From assembly GCA_028224115.1 (NCBI GenBank), contig JAOIVP010000021.1, forward strand, positions 1 to 8,313: a stretch of 8,313 nt of DNA, read 5' to 3'. Positions 1 through 6,585 of the stretch are shown here, in pieces; the first letter of the stretch is position 1, and every line of letters starts with the position of its first letter. Position numbers and translations under genes: made by a program. A model generated the notes under the pieces. It was not told where the DNA came from. It made no database searches and saw only the letters and a list, made by a program, of their open reading frames with translations. The stretch comes from Candidatus Pelagibacter sp. (GTDB lineage Bacteria; Pseudomonadota; Alphaproteobacteria; Pelagibacterales; Pelagibacteraceae).

Positions 1-1
1 A

Positions 2-1255
2 CTTTCAGAAACTTATAAAAATCCTGGCGATATTGTAATTGTTGAAAAAAAAGACACTGCAGCAGGTGCTAGTGGAATTGCTTGTGGTGTTATTAGAAAT
101 AATTATTTTCAACCAGCTATGAGAGAATTAATGGCTCATTCTGTTTCTGTATGGGAAAGTGATCCTAAAGCATGGAAATATAATGCTGTTGGCTATTTAC
201 AGATTTCTCCAGAAGTTATGCATGAAGATGTCGCTTCAATTTATGAGCAACAAAAAGCAATTGGATATGATTCAGAGTTTATAGAAGGTGAAAAAGATTG
301 TGCTAATTATATGAAAGGTATGTTTGATGATTGGCAAGCAACAGGAATAACATCTGTTCTACACGAAAAAAAAGGTGGATATGCGTTTAATAAAGATTCG
401 ATAAAAGCTCTTGAAAGTAAATCTGTTACAAATGGAGTTAACATAGTCAAAGGTGTAAAAGTAACTGGATTTAAAAGAGGTAGTAACAGTAAAGCAGTTA
501 CAGGTGTTGAAACCGACAAAGGAATTATAGAGTGTGAACAAGTAGTTGTTGGAGCTGGTCCTTGGGTTAGAGATTTTTGGAACATGTTAGAACTTCCAAA
601 AGTTGCAAATATTAAGGGTGAAGATGGAAAATTTCATGAGGCTGAAATGTGGAAATACTGGATGCTACAAGAGGGTGTAATTGGTGTTGATAAAGATTTT
701 TTAAGAATGAATGATGGTGGTCAACCTCCAGTTATGCATGTTGATTCAACTGCACCATTATATTCTGATGCAACTAAAAAATTAATTACAGAAGAACTTT
801 GGGGAATTTATTACAAACCAGATATTGAGGGATTAGGAGTTCAAGGTGGAACTTCTCCATACATAGTTGATAAACATTTTGATAAAGTAAATGTTGATCC
901 TTATGGACTTGACTCACCTGAGTTTCAAACTACGGAAGCGTTTAATGATATGTGGTGTTCAGCTTTAGCTCATTGCCAAAAAAGATTTGAGGGTAAATCA
1001 AACTTATATAGAAAAGGTCCTTCGGGTGGTCTTGGGTGCATGACACCAGATAACTTTCCTATCTTCGATAGGTTTTTGGAAAATGTTTATATGATAGCAG
1101 ATGCTAACCATGGATATAAAATGATTGGTGTTGGTGAGCTTGTTGCGAAAGAAATTCTTGGAACTGAAAGTGATTTATTAAAACCGTTTAGATTCAACCG
1201 TTACGAGAAAGGTGAACTTCACCCTACATCGAACAGTCCGTTCCCTTGGAGTTAA
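2..1255 (+). CDS. FAD-dependent oxidoreductase, DAO family (5'-truncated by window edge)
   Basis: A flavoenzyme of the D-amino-acid oxidase/sarcosine oxidase superfamily, expected to oxidise the C-N bond of an N-substituted or secondary amino acid. The frame is open back to base 2, giving 417 visible residues. The Met codon at 119 is internal, because the 39 codons before it encode family sequence: a beta strand ending in VIVEKK, whose Glu should bind the FAD ribose, then GASGIACG and VIRNNYFQ. Only the N-terminal GxGxxG strand is missing, probably some 20-30 residues. Other landmarks (visible numbering) are VVVGAGPW around 181-188, TPDNFPI around 348-354 and HGYKMIG around 370-376, the usual C-terminal FAD-contact region. 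The protein ends in SPFPWS just before TAA. It lies 73 bases upstream of the type III glutamine synthetase with no terminator between, so a shared pathway is likely. It could be an N-methylglutamate, sarcosine or dimethylglycine oxidising enzyme; the substrate cannot be read from sequence. Family confidence is high, substrate low. Confidence 0.88.
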   Translation, partial: LSETYKNPGDIVIVEKKDTAAGASGIACGVIRNNYFQPAMRELMAHSVSVWESDPKAWKYNAVGYLQISPEVMHEDVASIYEQQKAIGYDSEFIEGEKDCANYMKGMFDDWQATGITSVLHEKKGGYAFNKDSIKALESKSVTNGVNIVKGVKVTGFKRGSNSKAVTGVETDKGIIECEQVVVGAGPWVRDFWNMLELPKVANIKGEDGKFHEAEMWKYWMLQEGVIGVDKDFLRMNDGGQPPVMHVDSTAPLYSDATKKLITEELWGIYYKPDIEGLGVQGGTSPYIVDKHFDKVNVDPYGLDSPEFQTTEAFNDMWCSALAHCQKRFEGKSNLYRKGPSGGLGCMTPDNFPIFDRFLENVYMIADANHGYKMIGVGELVAKEILGTESDLLKPFRFNRYEKGELHPTSNSPFPWS

Positions 1256-1280
1256 ACTTCAAGCCTAGACACTAATAAAG

Positions 1281-1310
1281 TTTTCAGCTACGTTTGAAAA
1301 AAATTATAAT
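1281..1310 (+). promoter_or_regulatory. Possible sigma70-type promoter before the glutamine synthetase
   Basis: A perfect TATAAT lies at 1305-1310 with a weak -35-like TTTTCA at 1281-1286, 18 bases apart. Transcription would start near 1317, right at the Shine-Dalgarno GAGGAG (1316-1321), leaving an extremely short leader. In DNA this AT-rich a TATAAT can arise by chance, so read-through from the upstream oxidoreductase is at least as likely. Confidence 0.25.
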
Positions 1311-1328
1311 TCATTGAGGAGTAAATAA

Positions 1329-2798
1329 ATGACTGATTTAGATAAACACGTTAACCAACCAGGTAGAGCTAAACTTGTAAAACAAGTTAGATCAAAAATA
1401 AATGAGCTTGGTATTGAGTACATCTTTTTTCAATTCATATCTGTAACAGGAAGAGTTGTTGGTAAGGGAATTCCAACAGATCACTGGGAAAGAACATGTG
1501 AAAAAGGTTTTCAATTAGTTTATGGAGCAACTGCCAACTTATTTACTGATCGTCATGGCAATTATATTGGTTATGGACCTGAGGCAAAAGAACTTGTTGG
1601 TATTCCAGATCCAGAAACTTTTTGTCAATTACCTTGGGATAAAAAAGTAGCAAGAGTATTTGTTACTTGTTTTAGAAATAGAGAAGAAAGAGAAAATCCA
1701 GGTGCTCATTTAACATCAGATTGTCGTGGTAACTTAAGAATTCATGCTCAAGAATTTAAGAAAAAACATGGATATCAATTAAGAGTTGGAACTGAGCCAG
1801 AGATGATGTGGCTAACAAAAAATGAAGATGGCACTCCAACTGGTAAGGGTTATTCTAAACCATACTGCTATCATATTGATCAATTTGAGTCTTTAAGACC
1901 AGTTTTTATGCAAGTTTTCAAATATGCAAGAGCAATGGGTTTCGATATGATTCAAGGGGATCACGAAGATGCACCAGGACAATTAGAATTAAATTGGATG
2001 TATGATGATGTTTTAAGAAATGCAGATAGACTTTCCACTTACAGACAAATTTGTGCTCAAGTTGCTAGAGAGTTTAATTTAATTGCTTGCTTTATGACAA
2101 AACCATTTATGGGTGTGTCTGCGAGTGGTTGTCATACTAATATGTCTTTATGGACTGGTGGAAAAGATAAAGTAAATAAATTATCCCATAAATCAATACC
2201 TGCTATGGATGAAGTGTTCACTTATGTAGAGGGTGGTAAGAATACATTCATGCCTGATACTAAAGATGTTCAATTGCCTGGCAAAATTGGGTTAAAAGCA
2301 ATTGGTGGTGTCATGAAACACCTTGGTGCTTTAACTGCGATTGGTTCTTCTACTGTAAACTCTTATAGAAGATTATGGGACACAGGTTTTTGGGCGCCAG
2401 TATATGCAGATTGGGGATACCAAAACAGAACTTGTGGATTAAGAGTATCTGCACCTGGAAGATTTGAATATCGTTCGGTTGACTCAATGCACAATCCTTA
2501 TTTAATGGGTTCTGGATTATTAAAATGTTTTGATGATGGTATAACAAATAATATTGACCCTGGAAAACCAGAGTCTAGAAGCATGTATGAAGCTCAAGCA
2601 GCTGGTAAGCAAGTTAAAAAATTACCTTTAAGTCTTGGTGAAGCGCTTGATCGTTTAGCTGAAGATAAAGTTATCAAATCAGCTATGCCTGATGAAATGT
2701 ACAAAGTATTTCATTGGTATAAAAATGATGAATGGGAAAGATTTTTAGGCGCAACAACTCAATGGGATCTGGACACTTATCTTGATTGTCTACCGTAG
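1329..2798 (+). CDS. glnT: Type III glutamine synthetase / gamma-glutamylmethylamide synthetase-like ligase
   Basis: An ATP-dependent glutamate-amine ligase of 489 residues. Family members either make glutamine from glutamate and ammonia (GlnT) or gamma-glutamylmethylamide from glutamate and methylamine (GmaS). Glutamine synthetase landmarks appear in order: GTEPEM (154-159; metal-binding Glu), GDHEDAPGQLEL (210-221; metal and glutamate-binding Glu), GVSASGCHTNMSLW (262-275; nucleotide/metal His269), NSYRRLW (344-350), WGYQNR (362-367) and RFEYRSVD (378-385), then NPYL and DDGI. The start has a good GAGGAG ribosome site seven bases upstream. A Tyr (420) sits where GS-I enzymes carry the adenylylated Tyr, but the surrounding NLYDLPP motif is absent, so adenylylation is not predicted. 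The next gene begins 30 bases downstream, and the following glxB/C/D genes match the gmaS-mgsABC arrangement of the N-methylglutamate pathway, which favours methylamine as substrate. Sequence alone does not separate the two activities. Family call is very secure. Confidence 0.93.
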   Translation: MTDLDKHVNQPGRAKLVKQVRSKINELGIEYIFFQFISVTGRVVGKGIPTDHWERTCEKGFQLVYGATANLFTDRHGNYIGYGPEAKELVGIPDPETFCQLPWDKKVARVFVTCFRNREERENPGAHLTSDCRGNLRIHAQEFKKKHGYQLRVGTEPEMMWLTKNEDGTPTGKGYSKPYCYHIDQFESLRPVFMQVFKYARAMGFDMIQGDHEDAPGQLELNWMYDDVLRNADRLSTYRQICAQVAREFNLIACFMTKPFMGVSASGCHTNMSLWTGGKDKVNKLSHKSIPAMDEVFTYVEGGKNTFMPDTKDVQLPGKIGLKAIGGVMKHLGALTAIGSSTVNSYRRLWDTGFWAPVYADWGYQNRTCGLRVSAPGRFEYRSVDSMHNPYLMGSGLLKCFDDGITNNIDPGKPESRSMYEAQAAGKQVKKLPLSLGEALDRLAEDKVIKSAMPDEMYKVFHWYKNDEWERFLGATTQWDLDTYLDCLP

Positions 2799-2828
2799 GT
2801 CTTAAATAAAATAGAAGGGGTAAATTAT

Positions 2829-3773
2829 ATGTGTGGAATTGCTGGTTTAATTCATAGAGGAAAATCATCAAATGTAGGAAGTGAACTTCAAGGTATGCTT
2901 CAAGCATTAAAACATAGAGGTGAAGACTCAACTGGTTACGCTTTATACGGTGATACTGATGGTAAAAATTTTATCATGCGTTTTAAAGTTGGTGAAAATG
3001 TTGGAGAAGGGAGTTCATCTATTATGGAGGATGTTTCTGTTTATGATGAAAGAAAAAAAATAGTAGATCAGTATCTTGCCGAATTAGGAGCTAAAGTTTT
3101 AAAAGAAGAAAGAACTCTACCCTATTCTCTTAGATATGAAATTTCTTACGATAAAAAAGATCTACTAGATTTCTCTCAAAAAATTGAAAGCATTCCAGGT
3201 GTAGAAATTCTTTCAATGGGTAAATCTTTAGAAGTAATTAAGGATCTTGGAAATGCTAAAGCAGTTTGTGATAGATATTCATTAGATAAAGTTGTTGGAA
3301 CTCATGCAATTGGTCATGCTAGAATGGCAACAGAGTCTGGTGTTGATATTAAATCAGCTCACCCTTTTTGGGGGTATCCTTTTAGCGATGTCTCAGTTGT
3401 TCATAACGGTCAGTTAACCAACTACTGGAATAATAGAAGAATGTTAGAGAATAAAGGTATGAGATTTATGTCAGAATGCGACTCTGAGTTAATTGCAGTT
3501 TATATTGCTCAAAAGATGAGAGAAGGTGCAAGTCTTGAAGAGGGAATGAAAGCATCACTTACTGGTCTTGATGGAGTGTTTACTTATTTTGTTGCAACAA
3601 AAGATTCTTTAGGAATGGCAAAAGATACGATGGCTGCAAAACCATTGGTTCTTTATGAGTCTGATGATTTAGTTGCAATGGGTTCAGAAGAAATAGCGAT
3701 CAGATCAGTTCTTCCACAGGAGATTGATACTTATGATCCATATGATGGAGAGGTGAAAGTATGGCAAATATAA
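2829..3773 (+). CDS. glxB: Class II glutamine amidotransferase subunit (GlxB / MgsA-like)
   Basis: The amide-hydrolysing subunit of a split glutamate-synthase-like enzyme, 314 residues. It starts MCGIAGLIHRG: Cys2, exposed after Met removal, is the N-terminal nucleophile of class II (Ntn) amidotransferases. Further motifs are KHRGEDSTGYA (28-38), HARMATESG (163-171), AHPF (177-180), VVHNGQLTN (190-198; the Asn-Gly helps form the oxyanion hole) and SECDSELIA (215-223). These match the GATase core, with an intervening segment around residues 50-155 that also occurs in this family. If the substrate is gamma-glutamylmethylamide, the released methylamine would be channelled to the FMN subunit; with glutamine it would be ammonia. 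The ribosome site is AGAAGGGG, about eight bases before ATG. The last 13 bases overlap the next gene, pointing to translational coupling and a stable complex. Alternative symbol: mgsA. Family certain, substrate inferred from context. Confidence 0.92.
   Translation: MCGIAGLIHRGKSSNVGSELQGMLQALKHRGEDSTGYALYGDTDGKNFIMRFKVGENVGEGSSSIMEDVSVYDERKKIVDQYLAELGAKVLKEERTLPYSLRYEISYDKKDLLDFSQKIESIPGVEILSMGKSLEVIKDLGNAKAVCDRYSLDKVVGTHAIGHARMATESGVDIKSAHPFWGYPFSDVSVVHNGQLTNYWNNRRMLENKGMRFMSECDSELIAVYIAQKMREGASLEEGMKASLTGLDGVFTYFVATKDSLGMAKDTMAAKPLVLYESDDLVAMGSEEIAIRSVLPQEIDTYDPYDGEVKVWQI
3747..3760 (+). promoter_or_regulatory. Ribosome binding site of glxC inside glxB
   Basis: GGAGAGGTGA lies within the final codons of glxB, with the core GGAGAGG at 3747-3753 and seven bases to the ATG at 3761. 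It supports the first Met of glxC over the later in-frame Mets at residues 16 and 18. It also means ribosomes finishing glxB can unfold or re-use this site. Confidence 0.7.
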
Positions 3774-4615
3774 AAAATACAGAAACAAAAACAAAAGCCC
3801 AGTCAATGGGTATGCACTCTGAAGTTTTAACAGGAAGAACACAACAGAAGTTTTTTAACCCTGATGAAGCAGAAAACTTTTACTACTTTGGAACATATGA
3901 TGTTGATTTTAACAAGAGAACAGATCTTGATGTAAAAGATATGAGTGCTCCTGAGGCTAATAAAGAAATCGATAAATTAATGAGCCAAGGATATGGAACA
4001 ATTGTTATTAAAAACCCTCAGGGAAAACACAGTTTGGGAGTGGGTATTTTAAATAAATTAAACTTAATTTTTGAAGGAAGTTTAGGTTATTTTGGTATGG
4101 GTTCATGTGATGGGCCTACCGTTAGAATTAATGGTAGAGTTGGTTGGTCTTGTGCTGAAAATTTAATGGCAGGTAAAGTTGTCATTGAAAAAAATGCAGG
4201 ATCTTGCTTTGGAGCCGCTATTAGAGGTGGAGATTTAATCTGTAAAGGTAGTGTTGGTGCTAGAACTGGTATTGATATGAAAGGTGGAACAATCATTATT
4301 GGTGGTGACGCAGGTGCATTTACAGGTTTTATGATGCAAAGAGGAAGAATAATTATTCTTGGTGATGTTGGGATAAATTTAGGTGACTCTATGTATGATG
4401 GGACAATTTTCATAGGTGGCAGTATTGGCTCTTATGGTAGTGATGCTATTGATGCAGAATTAACTAAAAGCGACCAAGATTGGCTTACAAGAAAATTAAA
4501 AGTTGCAGAAATTGGTGAAAATTTTGACGTTAGTAAAATGAAAAAAATTGTAGCTGGTAAAAAACTTTGGAATTACGATAATTTAGAACCTACAGAGAAG
4601 AAAGGAGCAATTTAA
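3761..4615 (+). CDS. glxC: GXGXG-repeat subunit of glutamate-synthase-like enzyme (GlxC / MgsB-like)
   Basis: A 284-residue structural subunit equivalent to the C-terminal right-handed beta-helix domain of the glutamate synthase large chain. The repeated glycine pattern runs from about residue 106 to 225: GSLGYFGMGSCDG, GRVGWSCAENLMAG, NAGSCFGAAIRGG, GSVGARTGIDMKGG, GDAGAFTGFMMQRG, GDVGINLGDSMYDG and GGSIGSYG, each turn about 19-20 residues. Residues 1-50 are a polar leader and 55-105 a small alpha/beta section (includes GYGTIVIKNPQG) before the helix. In glutamate synthase this domain has no active site and holds the amidotransferase and FMN domains in register, so the same role is inferred here. 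The gene overlaps glxB by 13 bases and glxD by one (TAATG). Alternative symbol: mgsB. No missing turns or frame disruption seen. Confidence 0.92.
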   Translation: MANIKNTETKTKAQSMGMHSEVLTGRTQQKFFNPDEAENFYYFGTYDVDFNKRTDLDVKDMSAPEANKEIDKLMSQGYGTIVIKNPQGKHSLGVGILNKLNLIFEGSLGYFGMGSCDGPTVRINGRVGWSCAENLMAGKVVIEKNAGSCFGAAIRGGDLICKGSVGARTGIDMKGGTIIIGGDAGAFTGFMMQRGRIIILGDVGINLGDSMYDGTIFIGGSIGSYGSDAIDAELTKSDQDWLTRKLKVAEIGENFDVSKMKKIVAGKKLWNYDNLEPTEKKGAI

Positions 4616-4617
4616 TG
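4601..4617 (+). promoter_or_regulatory. glxC/glxD start-stop junction with ribosome site
   Basis: AAAGGAG (4601-4607) lies seven bases before the ATG at 4615-4617, which shares its A with the TAA stop of glxC (TAATG). This is a standard arrangement for terminating and re-initiating ribosomes and fixes the glxD start. Confidence 0.7.
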
Positions 4618-6024
4618 CCTAAGAAAAAAACTAAAAAGAAAAATGGTAATGGAAGTGTTGGTGGAAAAGCTGATGTCCATGCACATGAAGAAGGAAAAAG
4701 AAATAAAAGTTTATTAGGTCATAATGCTATTTTTACTCCTGAGGTAATAGACGATATTCACATAAAAGCTCAATTAGGAAGATACAGAATGCGTGGAATG
4801 GCATTAATGAAAAAAATTCCAACATTTGATGATCTAGTTTTCTTACCTGGAACACTTACTAGATTTGTAATCGAAGGTTACAGAGAAAAATGTGAAACTA
4901 AGACTGTAATTGGTCCAAGATGTGAAAACCCAATTGAACTTGATATCCCTGTTTATATTACTGGTATGAGTTTTGGAGCACTTTCATATGAAGCAAAAAC
5001 TGCTTTAGCAAGAGGAGCTACTATGGCTGGTAGTGCAACTTGTTCAGGAGAAGGTGGAATGATACCTGATGAAAGAAGATATTCTGAAAAATGGTATTAC
5101 CAATGTATTCAATCAAGATATGGATTTAACCCTCATCATGCTCAACTTGCAGATGGAATTGAAGTATTTATTGGACAAGGACAAAAAGTTGGAATGGGTG
5201 GACACTTAATGGGTCAAAAAGTAACTGACCAAGTAGCTGAAATGAGATCATTACCATCAGGTATTGACCAAAGATCACCTGCTCGTCACCCCGACTGGTT
5301 AGGTCCTGATGATTTAGCATTAAAAGTTGAAGAATTAAGACAATTAACAAAAAATAAGGTTCCAATACAATTAAAACTTGGTGCATCAAAAGTTTATGAC
5401 GATGTTCGTATGGCTGCTAAATGTGATCCAGACTCTATCTATTTAGATGGAATGGAAGGTTCTACTGGAGCTGGACCTCACATCGCTGCTGCAAATACTG
5501 GTATTCCAGGAATTGCTGCAATTAGAGAAGCTAGAAGAGCAATCGATGATGTAGGTAAAACTGGAAAAGTAACTTTAATTTATGCTGGTGGTGTAAGAGA
5601 TGGTGCTGATATGGCAAAAGCTTTAGCGTTAGGTGCTGATGCAATTGCAATTGGTACTGGATCAATGATTGCTTTGAACTGTAACAAAGATATTCCAGAA
5701 GCTAACTTTGAAAAAGAAATGGGTGTAAAAGCTGGTGAGTGTTATCACTGTCATACTGGTCGTTGTCCAGTAGGTGTTGCTACTCAAGATCCCAAGCTTA
5801 GAGCAAGATTAAATCCTGATGATGCTGCACTAAGAGTTTATAATTATCTTCATGCAATGACTTTAGAAGCTCAACTTTTAGCAAGAGCCTGTGGTAAAAC
5901 AAATATTCACTCTTTAGAGCCTGAAGATTTAGCTGCATTAACTACAGAAGCATCTGCTTTAGCAAAAGTTCCATTAGCAGGAACTAACTACACTGTAGGT
6001 GTTGATAACTATCATAAGATATAA
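4615..6024 (+). CDS. glxD: FMN-binding glutamate-synthase-like catalytic subunit (GlxD / MgsC-like)
   Basis: The 469-residue synthase subunit, a TIM barrel of the glutamate synthase central/FMN domain. Landmarks are ITGMSFGALS (115-124), SGEGGM (144-149), FIGQGQKVGMGGHL (185-198), RSPARHPDW (220-228), LDGMEGSTGAGP (277-288; FMN site region), AGGVRDGADMAKALALGADAIAIG (324-347; phosphate-binding loop) and a cysteine cluster C376-x2-C379-x4-C384 leading into CPVGVATQDP, the expected Fe-S ligands. In MgsC-type enzymes the barrel reductively condenses the channelled amine with 2-oxoglutarate, giving N-methylglutamate; in GltB-type enzymes it gives glutamate. No NAD(P)H-binding small subunit (GltD-like) is visible, so the electron donor is unknown, ferredoxin being one option. 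The N-terminus (MPKKKTKKKN) is a lysine tail absent from the core fold and resembling the start of the next gene. Alternative symbol: mgsC. Confidence 0.92.
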   Translation: MPKKKTKKKNGNGSVGGKADVHAHEEGKRNKSLLGHNAIFTPEVIDDIHIKAQLGRYRMRGMALMKKIPTFDDLVFLPGTLTRFVIEGYREKCETKTVIGPRCENPIELDIPVYITGMSFGALSYEAKTALARGATMAGSATCSGEGGMIPDERRYSEKWYYQCIQSRYGFNPHHAQLADGIEVFIGQGQKVGMGGHLMGQKVTDQVAEMRSLPSGIDQRSPARHPDWLGPDDLALKVEELRQLTKNKVPIQLKLGASKVYDDVRMAAKCDPDSIYLDGMEGSTGAGPHIAAANTGIPGIAAIREARRAIDDVGKTGKVTLIYAGGVRDGADMAKALALGADAIAIGTGSMIALNCNKDIPEANFEKEMGVKAGECYHCHTGRCPVGVATQDPKLRARLNPDDAALRVYNYLHAMTLEAQLLARACGKTNIHSLEPEDLAALTTEASALAKVPLAGTNYTVGVDNYHKI

Positions 6025-6033
6025 GAGGAAACT

Positions 6034-6459
6034 ATGGCTAAGAAAAAAACAAAAGCAAAAACAAAAGTAAAAAGCAAAGTTAAAAAAGAAAAAAAACTTA
6101 AGCTTGGTACTTTTAAGGAAACAGCAAGAGAAAAACTAATTGGCCAACATATTGGATATAGATATGATGTGAATTTACTTCCAGACTATAAGAGAATTAC
6201 ACCATTTCTAAAAAAATATGTAGAGGCGATGGGTTGGGATGATCTTAACTGGTTAGAAGATGTTCATATGGGTTATGAAGAAGATAGACCTGCAGTATTT
6301 TGTAGAAATGCAAATGGCTGGGTAACTATTCCAAAATCTATTAAACTTCCAAATAACCAACAAGATAGAGATATGATTGCAAGGGAACTTTTGGTTAAGT
6401 TTCAAATGTCTTCAAAACATCCTCTTGTTGATTTAAAAAAAGCTTACCTAAAATTTTAA
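6034..6459 (+). CDS. Conserved-looking operon protein of unknown function, lysine-rich N-terminus
   Basis: A 141-residue soluble protein that I do not recognise. Residues 1-24 are extremely basic (13 Lys, with AKKKTKAKTKVKSK and KKEKK), probably disordered. From about 28 a folded domain seems likely: an amphipathic start (FKETAREKLIGQHIGYRYDV), LPDYKRITPFLKKYVEAMGWDDLNWLEDV (49-77), GYEEDRPAVFCRNANGWVTIP (80-100, probably beta) and a C-terminal helix DRDMIARELLVKFQMSSKHPLVDLKKAYLKF. There is no signal peptide or membrane segment, one Cys (90), and no metal or nucleotide motif. It starts nine bases after the glxD stop with GAGGA in the spacer, and the terminator follows 25 bases after its stop, so it is the last gene of the ligase/synthase transcript. 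The position suggests an accessory subunit or assembly factor for that enzyme; this is inference only. Its coding nature is supported by spacing, ribosome site, codon use and lack of a competing ORF. Confidence 0.85.
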   Translation: MAKKKTKAKTKVKSKVKKEKKLKLGTFKETAREKLIGQHIGYRYDVNLLPDYKRITPFLKKYVEAMGWDDLNWLEDVHMGYEEDRPAVFCRNANGWVTIPKSIKLPNNQQDRDMIARELLVKFQMSSKHPLVDLKKAYLKF

Positions 6460-6484
6460 TCACACAATCATAAGTTGATATTTA

Positions 6485-6518
6485 TTTAAAAACCTAGTGT
6501 TCACACTAGGTTTTTAAA
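6485..6518 (+). terminator. Intrinsic terminator, potentially bidirectional, ending the glnT-glx operon
   Basis: A perfect 15-base-pair stem: TTTAAAAACCTAGTG at 6485-6499, loop TTCA (6500-6503), CACTAGGTTTTTAAA at 6504-6518. The GC-bearing core is flanked by A on the left and T on the right, so the same hairpin has a U tract in either direction. It begins 25 bases after the stop of the 141-residue gene and separates the enzyme operon from amt. Confidence 0.82.
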
Positions 6519-6520
6519 CA

Positions 6521-6548
6521 TTGTTTTGTTTGTCACACCCCATAAAAT
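6521..6548 (+). promoter_or_regulatory. Candidate sigma70-type promoter of amt
   Basis: TTGTTT at 6521-6526 and TAAAAT at 6543-6548 are 16 bases apart, just after the terminator and 38 bases before the amt start, where a promoter is needed. The match is partial. No sigma54 -24/-12 element (TGGCAC-N5-TTGC) is visible in the gap. Confidence 0.35.
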
Positions 6549-6557
6549 TTTATAGGG
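6538..6557. promoter_or_regulatory. Near-perfect palindrome in the amt control region (candidate operator)
   Basis: CCCCATAAAA at 6538-6547 faces TTTTATAGGG at 6548-6557: nine of ten positions pair, with one C-A mismatch. There is no loop, so a DNA-binding dimer site is more plausible than an RNA hairpin. It overlaps the candidate -10 element and lies 28 bases before the start codon, which would suit repression or nitrogen-responsive control. No known regulator motif is recognised. Confidence 0.35.
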
Positions 6558-6585
6558 TTTCATAAACTAATATGGGAGAGAGAAT

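Noticed and set aside
119..121. ATG at 119 as the start of the oxidoreductase gene
   Set aside because: The frame is open to base 2 and encodes recognisable FAD-binding family sequence before this Met, and no ribosome site precedes it; the gene is truncated by the window edge.
3053..3060. A8 run in glxB (also at 45-52 and 366-373 in the oxidoreductase) as a slippage or programmed frameshift site
   Set aside because: Such runs are expected in Lys-rich, AT-rich genes; a slip in glxB soon reaches a stop and no alternative product is apparent.
4087..4413. 108-residue open frame on the minus strand inside glxC
   Set aside because: Its Pro/Ile/Ser-rich composition is the antisense of the glycine-rich beta-helix repeats; no ribosome site or domain. 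The other minus-strand frames (307-585, 359-541, 2350-2547, 2683-2931, 5168-5389) are likewise shadows of the sense genes.
3741..4620. Frameshift or sequencing error at the overlapping glx junctions
   Set aside because: Each protein is complete with correct termini and motifs, and each start has its own ribosome site; separate subunits are normal for the GlxBCD/MgsABC type.
6460..6585. Riboswitch or small RNA in the gap before amt
   Set aside because: Only 126 bases, already accounted for by the terminator, candidate promoter and dyad; no conserved riboswitch core recognised.
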